In this document: positions 22,589-57,840 of the stretch, piece by piece | Layout of the letters: each line of letters opens with the position of its first letter | Numbering within the stretch: position 1 is the stretch's first letter | NCBI GenBank assembly: GCA_963576565.1 | Contig: OY755045.1 | Coordinates: forward strand, 62,001-126,000 | Direction: 5' to 3' | DNA length: 64,000 nt | DNA from: Aspidapion aeneum | Lineage: Eukaryota > Arthropoda > Insecta > Coleoptera > Brentidae | Translations under genes and position numbers: made by a program | Notes under the pieces: model-generated | The model's database searches: none | The model's input: the letters and a program-made list of their open reading frames with translations, nothing else | Told to the model about the DNA's origin: nothing

Positions 22589-23110
22589 TCTTCACTCTAA
22601 ACAAAGTAGCCTACTTTATATCATAGGTAGTTATACAGGGTGTCCCAAAAATATAAATGTTTCACAGCCAACCAAGTGAAAAAAGTTTTTTAAATAAATT
22701 CACATTTTCTGTTATTCAAAGATAGGCTTATTATATGGTTGAAAAGTTCTTTTAATGCTCTTTTTATTGACGTATAAATTTATTATGGCGGTATAAGAAA
22801 TAACACACAGTTTTTTTAAATAATTTGATTTGTTTTTGTATAAGAAATCTCCCGTCAAAACAAGTTAAATTTTCAATTAGGGTTTGGCCTAAAAATCATA
22901 ACTAACTGATTTGGTGAATTTACTGCTACCTATATAACTTCATAACTAATCGAAATTATATAACAAACGTTATATCAAAACCAAAATAGGTATTTTAAGT
23001 AGTTACAAACTAAAACTTACCTTTAATAAAAGCCAAAATCAACATTTTAATTGACCTAAAAGAAAACTGCACAGTAAAAGAAGCCCATTCTACTCTACGC
23101 GCCATTTTCG
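22589..23110 (-). promoter_or_regulatory. Spliced 5' leader of the TMEM200-like gene with an in-frame uORF
   Basis: A 5' exon ending at 23021 (donor GTAAGT) joins an acceptor (TGTTTAG) at 22597, eight bases before the main ATG. The 5' exon carries ATG at 23045. After splicing it reads MLILAFIKE then TGA, and that stop is followed by AGA ATG, the main start. The uORF is therefore in frame with the CDS and ends 3 nt before it. The transcription start is not resolved (exon extends to at least about 23060). Confidence 0.5.
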
Positions 23111-23570
23111 CGGTTTTTACTCAATGTACTTAGGGCATTTTTATTGACAATGTGGCATTAGGTATAACAAAATATTTCTTTCTCATCCCAACACAGAATC
23201 TGGACCGAAAAGATGGCAACAGGTGCACAGTGCGCGGGCGCACGGGGGCGGCTATCGACCCTTAATTCAGAACAGGACAGAATATACAAAAACTTTCTCA
23301 AGCGCCGCGACGCTCCACAGATTTTTGCCAGAGATTTTATTCAATTCCAAATTGTATAAAAATATAAATTGCTCCATAATGGATCTAATACATTCCTACC
23401 GTATTTTCAATTCTCAAAAAACTGTCATTAGCATTATTGGATTTTGATCAAAATCTAATAAGTTTTTTACAGTATTATACACTGTAAAATTTCATGAAAA
23501 TCGGTCCAGCGCTTTACGATATTGCTGGTAGGTCAAAATACACCCAAATAATACAATCTTGGCGTTATCT
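23111..23570. other. Spacer upstream of the TMEM200-like gene
   Basis: It includes the start of an older dispersed repeat. The stretch AAATTTCATGAAAATCGGTC and a GGTCAAAATACACCCAAATA segment (23533-23552) recur at 40410-40436. No gene seen. Confidence 0.35.
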
Positions 23571-24294
23571 AAAAAATACTCTGCCAATATATGGGCCCCT
23601 AAGCTCACACTGGGTACTATAGTTATAGTGTACGTGTGAGCTAATATAACTAAAAACTGAAATATATTTCATTCAACTCCGGACTAAATTACCTTTTGTT
23701 TGATACCACACAAGCCATGTTTTGACTTAAACTCAAATTTTTGAAATCTACCCCCACCCTTAAAAAAAACAAAAACTAAAATGTATTTTGTTAAACTCCG
23801 GACTCAATTACCTTTCGTTTGATATCACACACGCTATATTTTCACTTAAACTCTAATTTTTGAAATATACCCCCACCCTTTTTTTAAAATAAATTAAAAT
23901 GAATTTTGTTAACTCCAGACTTAATTATCTTTCGTTTGATGTCACACACGCCATATTTTCCCATAAACTCTAATTTTTAAAATCTACCCCCACCCTTTTA
24001 TTTGGTTTGTGCTCGGTGGATTTTGTTTATTTTTAAATGGGACCATCTCGGCCCAAAACCCAGCCTAGGTACCAAATTTCATTAAAATCGGCCAAGCGGT
24101 TTTTGAGTTATGCGCGTTGGTCGTTACAGATAGACAGACAGACAGACGGCGCAACAAAAAAGTTTCAAAATCATCTGAAACGCAAAGATATATAAAAATT
24201 TTTGAAATCGGAGCAACTTTTTTTTTCTCGAGATAATTTGGATCACCATAGCTCACACTACTATAGTATAGTATATGTGTGATTGGTGTGAGCT
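23571..24294 (+). repeat. Dispersed 720-bp repeat, copy 1, with internal tandem units and hairpin ends
   Basis: It begins AAATACTCTGCCAATATATG and is nearly identical to 62331-63074. Near each end is a short palindrome, AGCTCACAC...GTGTGAGCT (left copy about 23611-23642). The middle has about three tandem 115-bp units, each with a TTTCGTTTGATATCACACAC-type block. The 3' part reads CCAAATTTCATTAAAATCGG, CAAGCGGTTTTTGAGTTATG and a CAGACAGACAGACAGACG microsatellite, as in tails of some arthropod retroelements. Here the right palindrome carries an extra GTGATTG insertion. Confidence 0.75.
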
Positions 24295-25596
24295 AAAAAT
24301 GTTTGTCTTAAAAAATGTTTTTTCAAGCGACTAGTGCGCTGACTAGAAAGTTAATAAAATTTCCTTATTTTACTTAAGTAATATACGAGTACAATACTTT
24401 CTTAAAGAGGTTTCTGTACCATTGAGATTTTGAAAAAAGGCCATAAATTTTAAAATTTATAAAAATAAACTAATGCAAAACTTAACCAGACTACACTGAG
24501 TTTTTATTTTGTTAGTCTTCTTAATTATAAATTTATTGTCCTAAATTTAAAAATAAGAGAAAATAGGCAACATCCTTAAATTAAGCAACGGTTAAGATGG
24601 GGGGAGTTTTTGTTTGAAAATGCGTTACAAGAAGGGGAAGGAGGGTCAAGAATCCTGAATAATTAAAATTAAAAATCTTATTTAAGCGTATGTTTCCCAC
24701 CCTCTTATATGTAGAATAATACAAAAAAATCAAAAGAATAAAATAGGAAGTTAAAAAAAAACAGGAAAATTTACTTAGGTATGTACAGTCTGGGACTATT
24801 TTCATTACACCGATCGGAAATAAAAAATGTCCCTATTTGAAATTAGGAAAACCAGTTTGAACATAACCTAAAAAATAGTATACATACTTATTTAAAAAAC
24901 TATTTTTCTGACGTTTGATGATCAGAAATTTTAACAGAAAAAAATACACCAGTAATTTCAAAAGTCGCTGAAATATAAAAGAATTTTTTCCTTTTTTACT
25001 TCCGACACGAGGCCAGAAAAGATGTTTTTGTCTGCACGACTCTTAAAAAAAGCAATCTTTCGGCTCAAAACACATCATAAATATTTTATGGCATCATTTT
25101 CATTTCAAAGTAGGGTACTCTTTGACCATGCACGTAAAGTCTTTAAAACCTCGAGAAATAAACAAATATTTTTCAATATTTTTACACAATATAGATCGAA
25201 AGAGATTTTTTGTTTAAAAAAAATGTAATTAAGGAAAAAAAATTCTTTCAGGATTTGGGGGAAAAAAAGTACCTCGGAAAAAGTTAGATAATTAATTAAT
25301 TAATATACATGAATTTTTTAAACATTTAAATTAAATTCTTTCATATAATATATTTGATCATTATCAGAGAAAATATAATTCTCTATGCCATTAAATTATT
25401 TTAACATCCCTACTCAGCTTAAAGGAAATCAATGCAATCTACAAAATGTAATGCTCTTCAAGCAAGTCAGCGCCGTTCCCAAAAAAAAATTTTGGGAGGG
25501 ATTAAAAATTCCAATAAAAATATATGTTTTTTTTTTCAAAACCAAAATTGTGTGTTGTGTGTGTGAAGTTTTTCCGAAAATGTATGTATGGTCTTT
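24295..25596. other. AT-rich intergenic DNA
   Basis: No gene found. It contains a G-rich fragment (24596-24652) related to the AGGGACCATT element family. Remaining sequence is unremarkable. Confidence 0.3.
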
Positions 25597-25661
25597 GGTG
25601 GCTTAATGTAAAGAGCGTTTGCGTACAGAGCAAGAGATTCCGGGTTCGAGTCCCGGCCGAA
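25597..25661 (+). repeat. tRNA-derived short element (SINE-like), copy A
   Basis: Box-A-like GGTGGCTTAATGTAAAGAGC and a box B CGGGTTCGAGTCCCG are spaced as in a tRNA and followed by a T-run, but a full cloverleaf cannot be drawn. It shares the TGCGTA...box B...CCGAAA layout with the copies at 35577 and 43706. Best read as a degenerate tRNA-related SINE. Confidence 0.5.
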
Positions 25662-26287
25662 AACAAACTTTTTATAATTTTTATTTTTTTAATTTCTTGT
25701 TGTTTAAAAATGTGTGTATCGTGAATTTTTTTGCGGTTTTTTGTTGCTGACATATCTCTTATAACACACTTTTTCAACTATTTCAGAGGGGATTGATCCC
25801 CCTTGATCCCTCCCTAGGTACGGCTTTGCGTAAGTAAAATAAAAATCTAACTTGTTTCATTTTCTTGTTTCAATACATAAATTCAAATTGTTTTACATCT
25901 CATAAAGCTCTGAGCAGAACAATGAAAATAAAAAGACTATTTCTAAAATCAACTTTGAAATAACTTTTCAGCTGGCATCATTAAGCAGAGGAATTTTTCC
26001 ATTCCCGTTTGTGACTAAAAACCGGAAAAAGGTTAAATGGAAATATCTACAACTTGGAACGTAAAAAATAATTAGAAAAAAAGTAGTTAACTATATAGGT
26101 ATACTTTAAATATTTTATTTCTATTGATTTTTTAATAGAAAGAAAAATGACAGATCTGATGCCTTCCTAGCTAGCCTATTACCACACTTCAAATAAACTC
26201 CATGATATATCAGCCTTGAAAACATTTTTTTTTGTAAATATCTCAGAAACGAAAGATCCTACAAAGTTTTTGGATATAACAAAAATT
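25662..26287. other. AT-rich intergenic DNA with old repeat fragments
   Basis: No gene. The stretch around CTGATGCCTTCCTAG and ATCTCAGAAACGAAAG (26157-26255) is an old relative of 40160-40255. Confidence 0.3.
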
Positions 26288-26915
26288 AACAAACTGACTA
26301 CAAGATACAAGGTAAATCTTCTACTTTGTGTCAGGCAAGCCACGCTGAGGATGGCAATGCCTTTTTCCGAAGCACCGGTAAGTGACGGCGCATGAAAGTG
26401 TCTATTGTTTTTTTTGTTTATCATCGAAATTACAACCACTGACTCATTCAATAAAATATAAACCATTTTTTACCAACAGAGAATGTCACCTAAAGTACCC
26501 CCCGAGCACCTCTGGATCCGCCCTTGGCACCGGTGTCCCTGGTAAACTATACCCCTATAGAGTTGCCTTTTATACTTTGTTAACTCATTGTTTTCGGTTT
26601 CAGACCGATACCGTGAAGACGGTGATAGCATGGTCTGGTTGAACTGTAACGAAATGTCTTTCTTCCTTATAGACCGGTGGACGTTTTAGTCCCGCCATGG
26701 ACTTAGTTTTCTTGGTTCGCTGTCGTTTCACTCGTAGAATGAAAAATATGTTTTACCTATATTTTCATTCTTTTTGATTTACCTTGTATCTTGTAGTCAG
26801 TTTGTTCTACTTTGAGTCATGCAAGCCACACTGAGGATGGAAATGCCTTTTTCCGAAACACCAGTGTCCGTGGTTGACTATACCCCTATAGAATTGCCTT
26901 TTATACTTTGTTAAT
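26288..26915. repeat. Duplicated segment with outer inverted repeats and one interrupted copy
   Basis: CAAACTGACTACAAGATACA and the bases that follow (26290-26318) recur inverted at 26776-26804. The stretch GAGGATGGCAATGCCTTTTT through TTATACTTTGTTAA occurs twice in direct orientation, at about 26347-26583 and 26831-26912. The first copy is interrupted by a MITE at 26380-26526; the second is the uninterrupted (empty-site) version. Confidence 0.65.
26380..26526. mobile_element. hAT-type MITE with TSD GCACCGGT and an in-window empty site
   Basis: 147 bp flanked by GCACCGGT on both sides (26372-26379, 26527-26534). Ends AAGTGACGGCGC and GGATCCGCCCTTG resemble the CAGTGGCGG..-type hAT ends. The interior (GAATGTCACC, ACAACCACTGACTCATTCAA) is the inverse of part of the MITE at 51861-52141, so these are siblings. 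Confidence 0.8.
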
Positions 26916-27680
26916 AAATTATTGAGAAAAGTTTGGTCAACTATATTCCGAATTTTGAACAAAATCTAATCAGCTTGTTAGAGTGTCGAACACTATTTTG
27001 CCTGAAAATTTTATGAAAATCAGTTCAGCGATTTATTAGCTGTCGTATGTTGTTAAAAATTTGTTGAGGTATTTATTCAGAAGAAACTACTTCAAACAAT
27101 AATTTCTATACAAAAAAATAATCAGAAATAATTATTTCTGTTTCCTACAAGCGTGCGGAAAACAGCTTCCCAGGCACTCGTTTGTGTGCGAAATTTGTTA
27201 TTTTTCCGCTCTGCGTGTGTGAAAATCTTTTTACCGCATAAAAATATTCCTTTTTTTCAATGGTTGCTGTGGCAAGATAGAGTAAATATAATTTTTGAAT
27301 TTTTTTTTGCACCCTAGTGGGAAAAACTGTTATTACTTCCTCGTACGGAAAGCATCTTTTTCTGCAATTACGGCTTATTCGAACTCCGCTGCATAGCGAG
27401 TCATTAGGGCAATATTTGTGCGAAAAAAATATTAATTTCTACACTTGTTAGATAAATAACTGTTAATTTATTTTTTACTTTCCTAAGTCTAGAGATTAAT
27501 GGGCAGTTTGGGAAGTGATAGGGCATCAATGGCACCTGTCAACTGGCGACCACCTCAAAAACAGCATCGCGTATTTTCTCCGGGTCGTCATGGAAACTTC
27601 TCTCAGGGGCCGGATTCGAAAATCACGCAAAGGCCGCATAAGTTACAGTGCTAGTCTTTATAATTACTACATACAATATT
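26916..27680. other. Intergenic DNA with a cluster of GCGGAAAA motifs
   Basis: GTGCGGAAAAC at 27153 and TTTTTCCGCTC at 27209 begin the motif family that becomes dense at 29850-30575. No gene recognised. Confidence 0.3.
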
Positions 27681-27920
27681 GTTATTGCAATAAAACCAGG
27701 CAGTGCCCGACAGTATTCTGACAGTTTCACATTAAAAACTGACAGTTGATCCTTTAAAATTGACATATTAAAGTCGTATTTAAAATTAAGTCGATTATTT
27801 TCCATTAATGAAGGAAGGCAGTATTTATTCCGGTATATTAAAAGATCATTGCTAATTTTACAATGTGAATGTGGCAAAATACTGCCTGGAACTATTATAA
27901 CCTGGCTTTATTCCAATAAT
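27681..27920. mobile_element. MITE with AAAACCAGGC / GCCTGG ends, copy 1
   Basis: The left end reads GTTATTGCAATAAAACCAGG and the right end CCTGGCTTTATTCCAATAAT, inverted matches. Internal CAGTATTCTGACAG and TCAATTTT blocks are shared with the copy at 30801-31068. Confidence 0.6.
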
Positions 27921-27959
27921 TCTTTACTTTTCTGTGGCTAATGTTTAATTTCTACCATT

Positions 27960-28630
27960 TCTAAAAGGTCTGTACAAAATCTTAGCACATATTCCTGAGG
28001 TCAAAATAAGTCTATTTAAAGCAACTTACCTTAGTCCGAAATTGCTCAGTTTCAGAGATACAGGGTGCTTTTTATTTTAATTAAACCAAGTGAAACTATT
28101 TTCCCAAAAATTGACTGATTTACTGACTCATTTACTGACTAAATTTAATCCTTAAAGATAGCAGTAAAATCTTTTGATCCAAAATAATTTCAATATTTCG
28201 TTGCGGCAGCGAACACTAAAAACGGAAATATCTCGAAAACGGCTCACCCTAGCAGATTTTATCAAAAGTACCTTTTGTGCTTAAAAAAGGTTAGGAAATT
28301 GTTTTATCAACAAAAAAAGTTGAAAAATACACTGAGAAAAAAGTTATGGTAATTTAAAACCATAAGATGAGCATTGTGAAGCGCTCTCTAACGGCCACAG
28401 TGAAAAAGTGTCCATATTTAGGTTTCGCATCCCAAAAAACCCAGGAGTACCAATTTTTAAAGTAATGCGTTGAAAAATGGTCATAAATTTTAATAAAATC
28501 GATTTTTAATTTTTAAATTCACCACCCTGTATCTCTGAAACGGAGCAATTTTGGACTAAGGTAATTTGCATTAAATCGACTTATTTTGACCTCATAATAT
28601 GCGCTAAGATTTTGTACAGACCTTTTAGAG
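27960..28630. mobile_element. Element with 115-bp terminal inverted repeats
   Basis: The left arm 27960-28072 (from CTAAAAGGTCTGTACAAAAT to GAGATACAGGGTG) is the inverse of the right arm 28527-28630 (from CACCCTGTATCTCTGAAACG to GTACAGACCTTTTAG), about 85-90% identical. The interior has no coding capacity. Long TIRs with an internal CAGGGTG suggest a non-autonomous fold-back DNA element. A third degenerate arm lies at 28965-29013. Confidence 0.75.
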
Positions 28631-28659
28631 ACACCACGTATATAAATTTATATGAATAT

Positions 28660-28911
28660 TGAGGGTGTATTTAAAATGGTGCACCAAAATTTAAGGGTCG
28701 TGACGCAAAATCAAAAGATCGAGAAAAATCGACAACCCTATATATAGGGCCGGACTTCGCGCATCGAGTCAGTCAGAGATAACGAACTGTAGTAATCGCG
28801 ACGTATTAACACGAAGTTAATAGGCCGATTTTAATAGTGAGTTATTAGTAAGTTTAAGTGCGTGTTTTGTACATTGAGTTGTCGAAATAAATTGAAATAT
28901 CATTTTTGACA
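28660..28911 (+). mobile_element. Probable solo LTR with a complete core promoter
   Basis: About 250 bp. TATATATA starts at 28739, and an arthropod initiator TCAGTC has its A at 28771, 32 bp downstream, the canonical distance. AATAAA is at 28886. Boundaries TG (28660 or 28666) and CA (28910-28911) suit an LTR, but no target duplication, primer-binding site or internal retroelement genes are present. I infer a solo LTR; an orphan promoter or enhancer RNA start is the alternative. Confidence 0.5.
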
Positions 28912-29069
28912 TAACAAAACAATATTTAAAAAAATCAGATTTTAATTTTTTTAATTTAACACCTTGTATCTCAGGAATGAAGCAATTTTGGACCCTAGTT
29001 TAAGTCAATTTTTATAATGCCGTAATTTTATGTGAAAAATCGTAATAATCCTGTAGGTGAGATGAGTCC

Positions 29070-29300
29070 TTGACGTCCGCGTCCGGGTGAAAATTCGGCG
29101 TGCGGCGCGGCGTCCTGCTGGCCCACGTCGCGTCGCCGACGCGTCGGAGCTGGTCCTGGTGCTCCTGCTGCTGCTGCTGTGCTCAGTTGGGCACTGGTGT
29201 GCGCTCGGGACTCTAATCTAGATGCTCGCTCCCCACACACACAAAGGGAGCTTGGAGCTCAAAAACGCGTGCCCTGGCCATTTCGACGCGTGGGGAGAAA
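29070..29300. promoter_or_regulatory. GC-rich island upstream of the dipeptidase gene
   Basis: The base composition jumps from about 30% to well over 60% GC with many CpGs (GTGCGGCGCGGCG, CGTCGCGTCGCCGACGCGTCG) and a (CTG)n run near 29158-29178. It is the sharpest composition break in the window outside the satellite. It lies about 550 bp upstream of the first dipeptidase coding exon. I infer a promoter or 5'UTR exon. A 70-codon - strand ORF here has the Arg/Ala-rich look of chance translation of GC-rich DNA. Confidence 0.4.
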
Positions 29301-29822
29301 TATAGACTTTTTTTTAAAAGACATTTTTTGATAGACAATATTAATTAAATCCAAAAAAAAAATTTTTTTACCCACTTTTACTTTGCTAAACCCAAATTTT
29401 TAGAAATTTTTTATACACAAAAAACTGTATGTTTCGATCACTAGCCGTATAAATGTTGCTCAAAATCAAAGTATATTTTAGTGTGTAGAATTAATTTAAA
29501 AAAAACTATTTAGTGAATAAAAGAACGGACTGAGTTAAGGCAGAAATTATAAGACTTAAAATATTGCCACAAGTGCCCCGATTTTTCACATAAATTTTTA
29601 AAAAAAACTGCCATTAAAAACACTAGACAATACCTATATCACTATCCGATCTGATACCATAACGCACACTTTTGATAAAAGCCATGTAAAACTTATTTTC
29701 CAAAATCAACACTTTAACCGTTGAATTTTCTTCGTGTGGACCCTTTGGACCCCTACATCGGAGTGGCTGGCCCCTTGTCGTCAGATGATGCCCCCTCCGT
29801 CCCCCAAAGCGGTCTATAACTT

Positions 29823-54598
<24,776 letters not shown>

Positions 54599-54601
<3 letters not shown>

Positions 54602-54661
54602 CCATTGCTTTTGCTTCTCTGCCTGCTTTGGGCTCTTCTGAAATGGTTCACTTGGCCATGA
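54599..54661 (+). promoter_or_regulatory. Candidate stop-codon readthrough tail of the dipeptidase
   Basis: The annotated stop is TGA followed by C. The same frame then stays open for 19 codons reading PLLLLLCLLWALLKWFTWP before a second TGA at 54659. Thirteen of the first fourteen residues are hydrophobic. Classical membrane dipeptidases end in just such a hydrophobic GPI-attachment signal, with a Ser/Gly-type cleavage region before it (here CQSQPS). Whether the tail is translated is inference. Confidence 0.45.
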
Positions 54662-56898
54662 AGCTATTTTCTTTTTTTACACGCTAACAAATCCACTTTT
54701 CGATGTTCAATCCAAAAATGCTATGTAGAAAAAAAGGTTGTGATAGATTTTAAGAAACAATAGCACAAGCAGAGCAGCAAAACCTCTTATTCCAAACAAT
54801 CATTCATTATATACTTATGTCTATCAAATTTCAACCTTATATTTAAGTAGAACTTAGGTGGACCGCCCCGCTATTTACATGTTTACTACTTAGATATGCT
54901 ACTCTAAAATAATTTAAAAATAATGGCAGAAAACGGTTGTAGGAATCTTTCGAAAGGTCTCCAAATGTGTCGTTTGTTTCTTACAATATAAATTACCATA
55001 AATCGCACAAAAATCAGTGTTCATTAAGAATAACTCGTTACTATATGTAAATCTATCAAATAATCGTAACATAGTTTCATCAAATACTAATAATATACAT
55101 GAAAACGTGAAAAATATTGAAATACAACGTGATGACACATTTTATATTGTTTCGCGCCTTTTATAAAGAGTATATACCACCACTTGCACCAAAATTTTAA
55201 GCATTACCTAACACTAAAGAAATATCGACTTTTTACTTAAGACATTTTATAAATGTTGGTGCAAACGCTGCGATTACCCTTTAAGAATAATTTACTTATA
55301 AAGCTTTATTTATAAAATGTTAAGTGTGTGCCAAATATTTAAAAAAACTGCCATTATAATAACCATAAGACACATAAAATTACAAAAAGAAAAAATGTAT
55401 GAATCCTTATTTGCACATATTTATTATTTATTATAAAACTTTTCACAAAATTGAATGTCAATGAACATATATAAAGTACGTAGGACAGTTATACTCTATC
55501 ATCAAAAGTTATTAAATGTTAATAAAGATCCACTGATACAAATGTGCAACTAAGAATAATAAATTTACATTACCTACGTATAATAAAGGTCAATACGAAA
55601 TAATTCTGTGTCTGACTTTTTATTTTTACAAAACTTAAAATTAAGTGCCACTTAAGCTTTAAATGTTTATATGTCACTAAACTTTTTATTATCAACTAAT
55701 TTTGACGTATACCTTAACATTTAAGTGATACTTAACTTTAAAGTGTAAATTATGTCTGTTATTTAAACTTACAGCTACACATTTTATTTGAACAAAACCA
55801 TTAAAAAATTTGTAGTCGATATAGTCACATCAGGGTATAGAAGAACCTACTCGGAACCTACCAATCTTTAAATAAATTTCAAAAATGAAAAAAATAAAAT
55901 AAATAAAGCTAAGCATAATTTAACCGCCGCTTGTACCAAAGTTTTAGGAACGTCTTAAACTTTGACACAAGTAAAAAATTGTTAGTGCTAAAAACGGTGT
56001 TGTGAGACCTTGCTTCAAAATTAATAAAAAATACTTATAGTAGATACCTATGAAACAAAAAAAAATAGCTATTGTGTAATAAGTAAAATATAAGATATAG
56101 AGAGTAGTTTTTTAATGTGATAAGACTTGTTTACCTGTATTTATCATCAAATGAGCTGTGTGCCATTATAATTTTTTGGGGTTATAACAATAAATAAATG
56201 ACCCAAAAAGTTATTATACCTACCTAATAAAAGACTTATTACCAAAAATAACCCCCCCGCGCCCCATCCAATATACCTAGAGAGTTAGAATAAAGTAGAG
56301 TCTATTAAGTAAATTAATTACCTATTTTATAGGAAAAATTAAATTTTGAAATAGATTTTATAGGGAAGAAACAAGTAGTAAAAGTAAAGTAAAAGTTCAC
56401 TTTGTGTGGGCTTGTATTTCAAATCTTCAAAAAAAGTATCAATTCTGAATTTTTTGCCAAAAGCTGCACAATTTCACAATTTTAATTTGCGTTTAGATGT
56501 TCATTAGCTTTAAGTAGGTATATTTTACATTAAATATAAAAAAAAACCATTGTAGTATGTATTCGTAGATAGAAAATAGTTATTTATTTTAGAAATTACC
56601 ATCACCTTAAATAATCGTAAATTCTTTAGATATGGGGTTTATACAGACAGGATCATTCTGGTAGGTACATGGATAATTAATCTCCCAATTTTCTTCCGCC
56701 ACAAACAGCTATGGCTGCTAATGTTTTGTTGTCGAGTCCGTTGCTTCTCAGTCTGCCTGCATTCACGATGCGTGTTAGATGTACTCCTATTTGCAAAAAT
56801 TAATTTAAAAACGCAAATTAATTATGAGAAGAATGAGCCTGTCTGTATAGCTTTTTATTCATTTTGAGTTAATGTTCTATAAATTAGCTGTCTACCAT
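54602..56898. other. 3' region of the dipeptidase gene and intergenic DNA
   Basis: Very AT-rich. Possible poly(A) signals AATAAAG near 55521 and 55585. No gene recognised. Confidence 0.35.
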
Positions 56899-57057
56899 CA
56901 GCGGGGTAGTGAGGGTTACATGCGCCCGGGGTAAGGTTTAAGTTTGGCCCCCCCCCATATAAAATCTTACAAAAAATAAAACATCGGCCTTTCGGCGCCC
57001 CCTGACTTTGGCGCCCGGGGCAGGTGCCTCGATCGCCCTGCCCTCACTACGCCGCTG
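56899..57057. mobile_element. hAT-type MITE with TSD CTACCAT
   Basis: 159 bp. CAGCGGGGTAGTGAGGG and CCCTCACTACGCCGCTG are inverted with one mismatch. CTACCAT (7 bp) flanks both ends. GCGCCCGGGG and CCCCCCC runs occur inside. Confidence 0.8.
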
Positions 57058-57294
57058 CTACCATGCTTTTCGTAGGTCTACATACCTATAAGTTTTATAT
57101 TCCTTGAAAAACAAATACTTTTGTTAACTAAATAATTGCCAATATTTTAGGAGATGAACTAATTTCAAGACAAAAAGTTCAGTTCGCTAGGCGAAACATT
57201 CATAAAAATTACGTGGCGCAAAAATGCAGGATGTTTCGTAACGCATTTTCAAGAAAAAATTCATCAAAACAGCATTAAGTGTAAAGCCCATCAC

Positions 57295-57479
57295 CAGTGG
57301 CATATATACGGGGGGGCTGGGGGGCCCGGGTCCCCCCCGAAGCTAAGATTTTTTTCGATATTTTCCACATATTTCATGATTACAAACATAAAATAGCTAT
57401 AATACAGCCTCATGAGGTCTCGGCCCCCCCCAAAACTGTCTCGGGCCCACCCCGAAACATTTTTCTATATACGCCACTG
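57295..57479. mobile_element. hAT-type MITE with perfect TSD CCCATCAC
   Basis: 185 bp. Ends CAGTGGCATATATACG / TATATACGCCACTG. CCCATCAC on both sides (57287-57294, 57480-57487). Interior G-run/C-run symmetry and TTTTCCACATATTTCATGA shared with 51356-51495. Confidence 0.88.
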
Positions 57480-57540
57480 CCCATCACGCACAAAAATGCA
57501 TAGCACATAGCATGGCACAGCATAAGCTCCGACCAATTAG

Positions 57541-57840
57541 CTACGGACTTTTCATATGCAAATTCAATATGGCCGCGCCTATTAGATCGCTGATTGGTTG
57601 AAAGCTTATAGCACCACCTTTAGCGTTACATAATTTAATTGGGAATGGTTTCAGATTAAATTTTAATATAGAATGGTCGCCCGGATATCTATCAAAGAAA
57701 TTGAACCTTTTTCTAATCTTATGCAAAGTGGAAATATCACCACAAACTACTTTACGGTTAATCGATAATTTTTCACTTCCTAAAATATGTTGACATTTAT
57801 TGATTAACAACCTGCATTTAAACATGTTTCGTTTAGTCAT
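57541..57840 (-). CDS. Hypothetical 99-residue ORF
   Basis: An intronless ORF starting MTKRNMFKCRLLINKCQHIL, basic, with an N-terminus that could be a mitochondrial presequence, and ending ...AAILNLHMKSP. Its amino-acid composition is more balanced than that of the AT-rich chance ORFs around it, but I recognise no family and see no splice partners. It may be real, a relic, or chance. Confidence 0.2.
   Translation of the reverse strand: MTKRNMFKCRLLINKCQHILGSEKLSINRKVVCGDISTLHKIRKRFNFFDRYPGDHSILKFNLKPFPIKLCNAKGGAISFQPISDLIGAAILNLHMKSP

Noticed and set aside
25502..25777. ORF with GTRTRNLLL
   Set aside because: Antisense translation of a tRNA box B region; the same artefact appears at 43606-43854 (CRQDLNLDLW).
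29028..29240. 70-codon Arg/Ala-rich ORF on the - strand of the GC island, and a + strand LVLVLLLLLL stretch
   Set aside because: No ATG in frame for the hydrophobic stretch; the other is typical of chance translation of GC-rich DNA. The island is kept as a regulatory candidate only.
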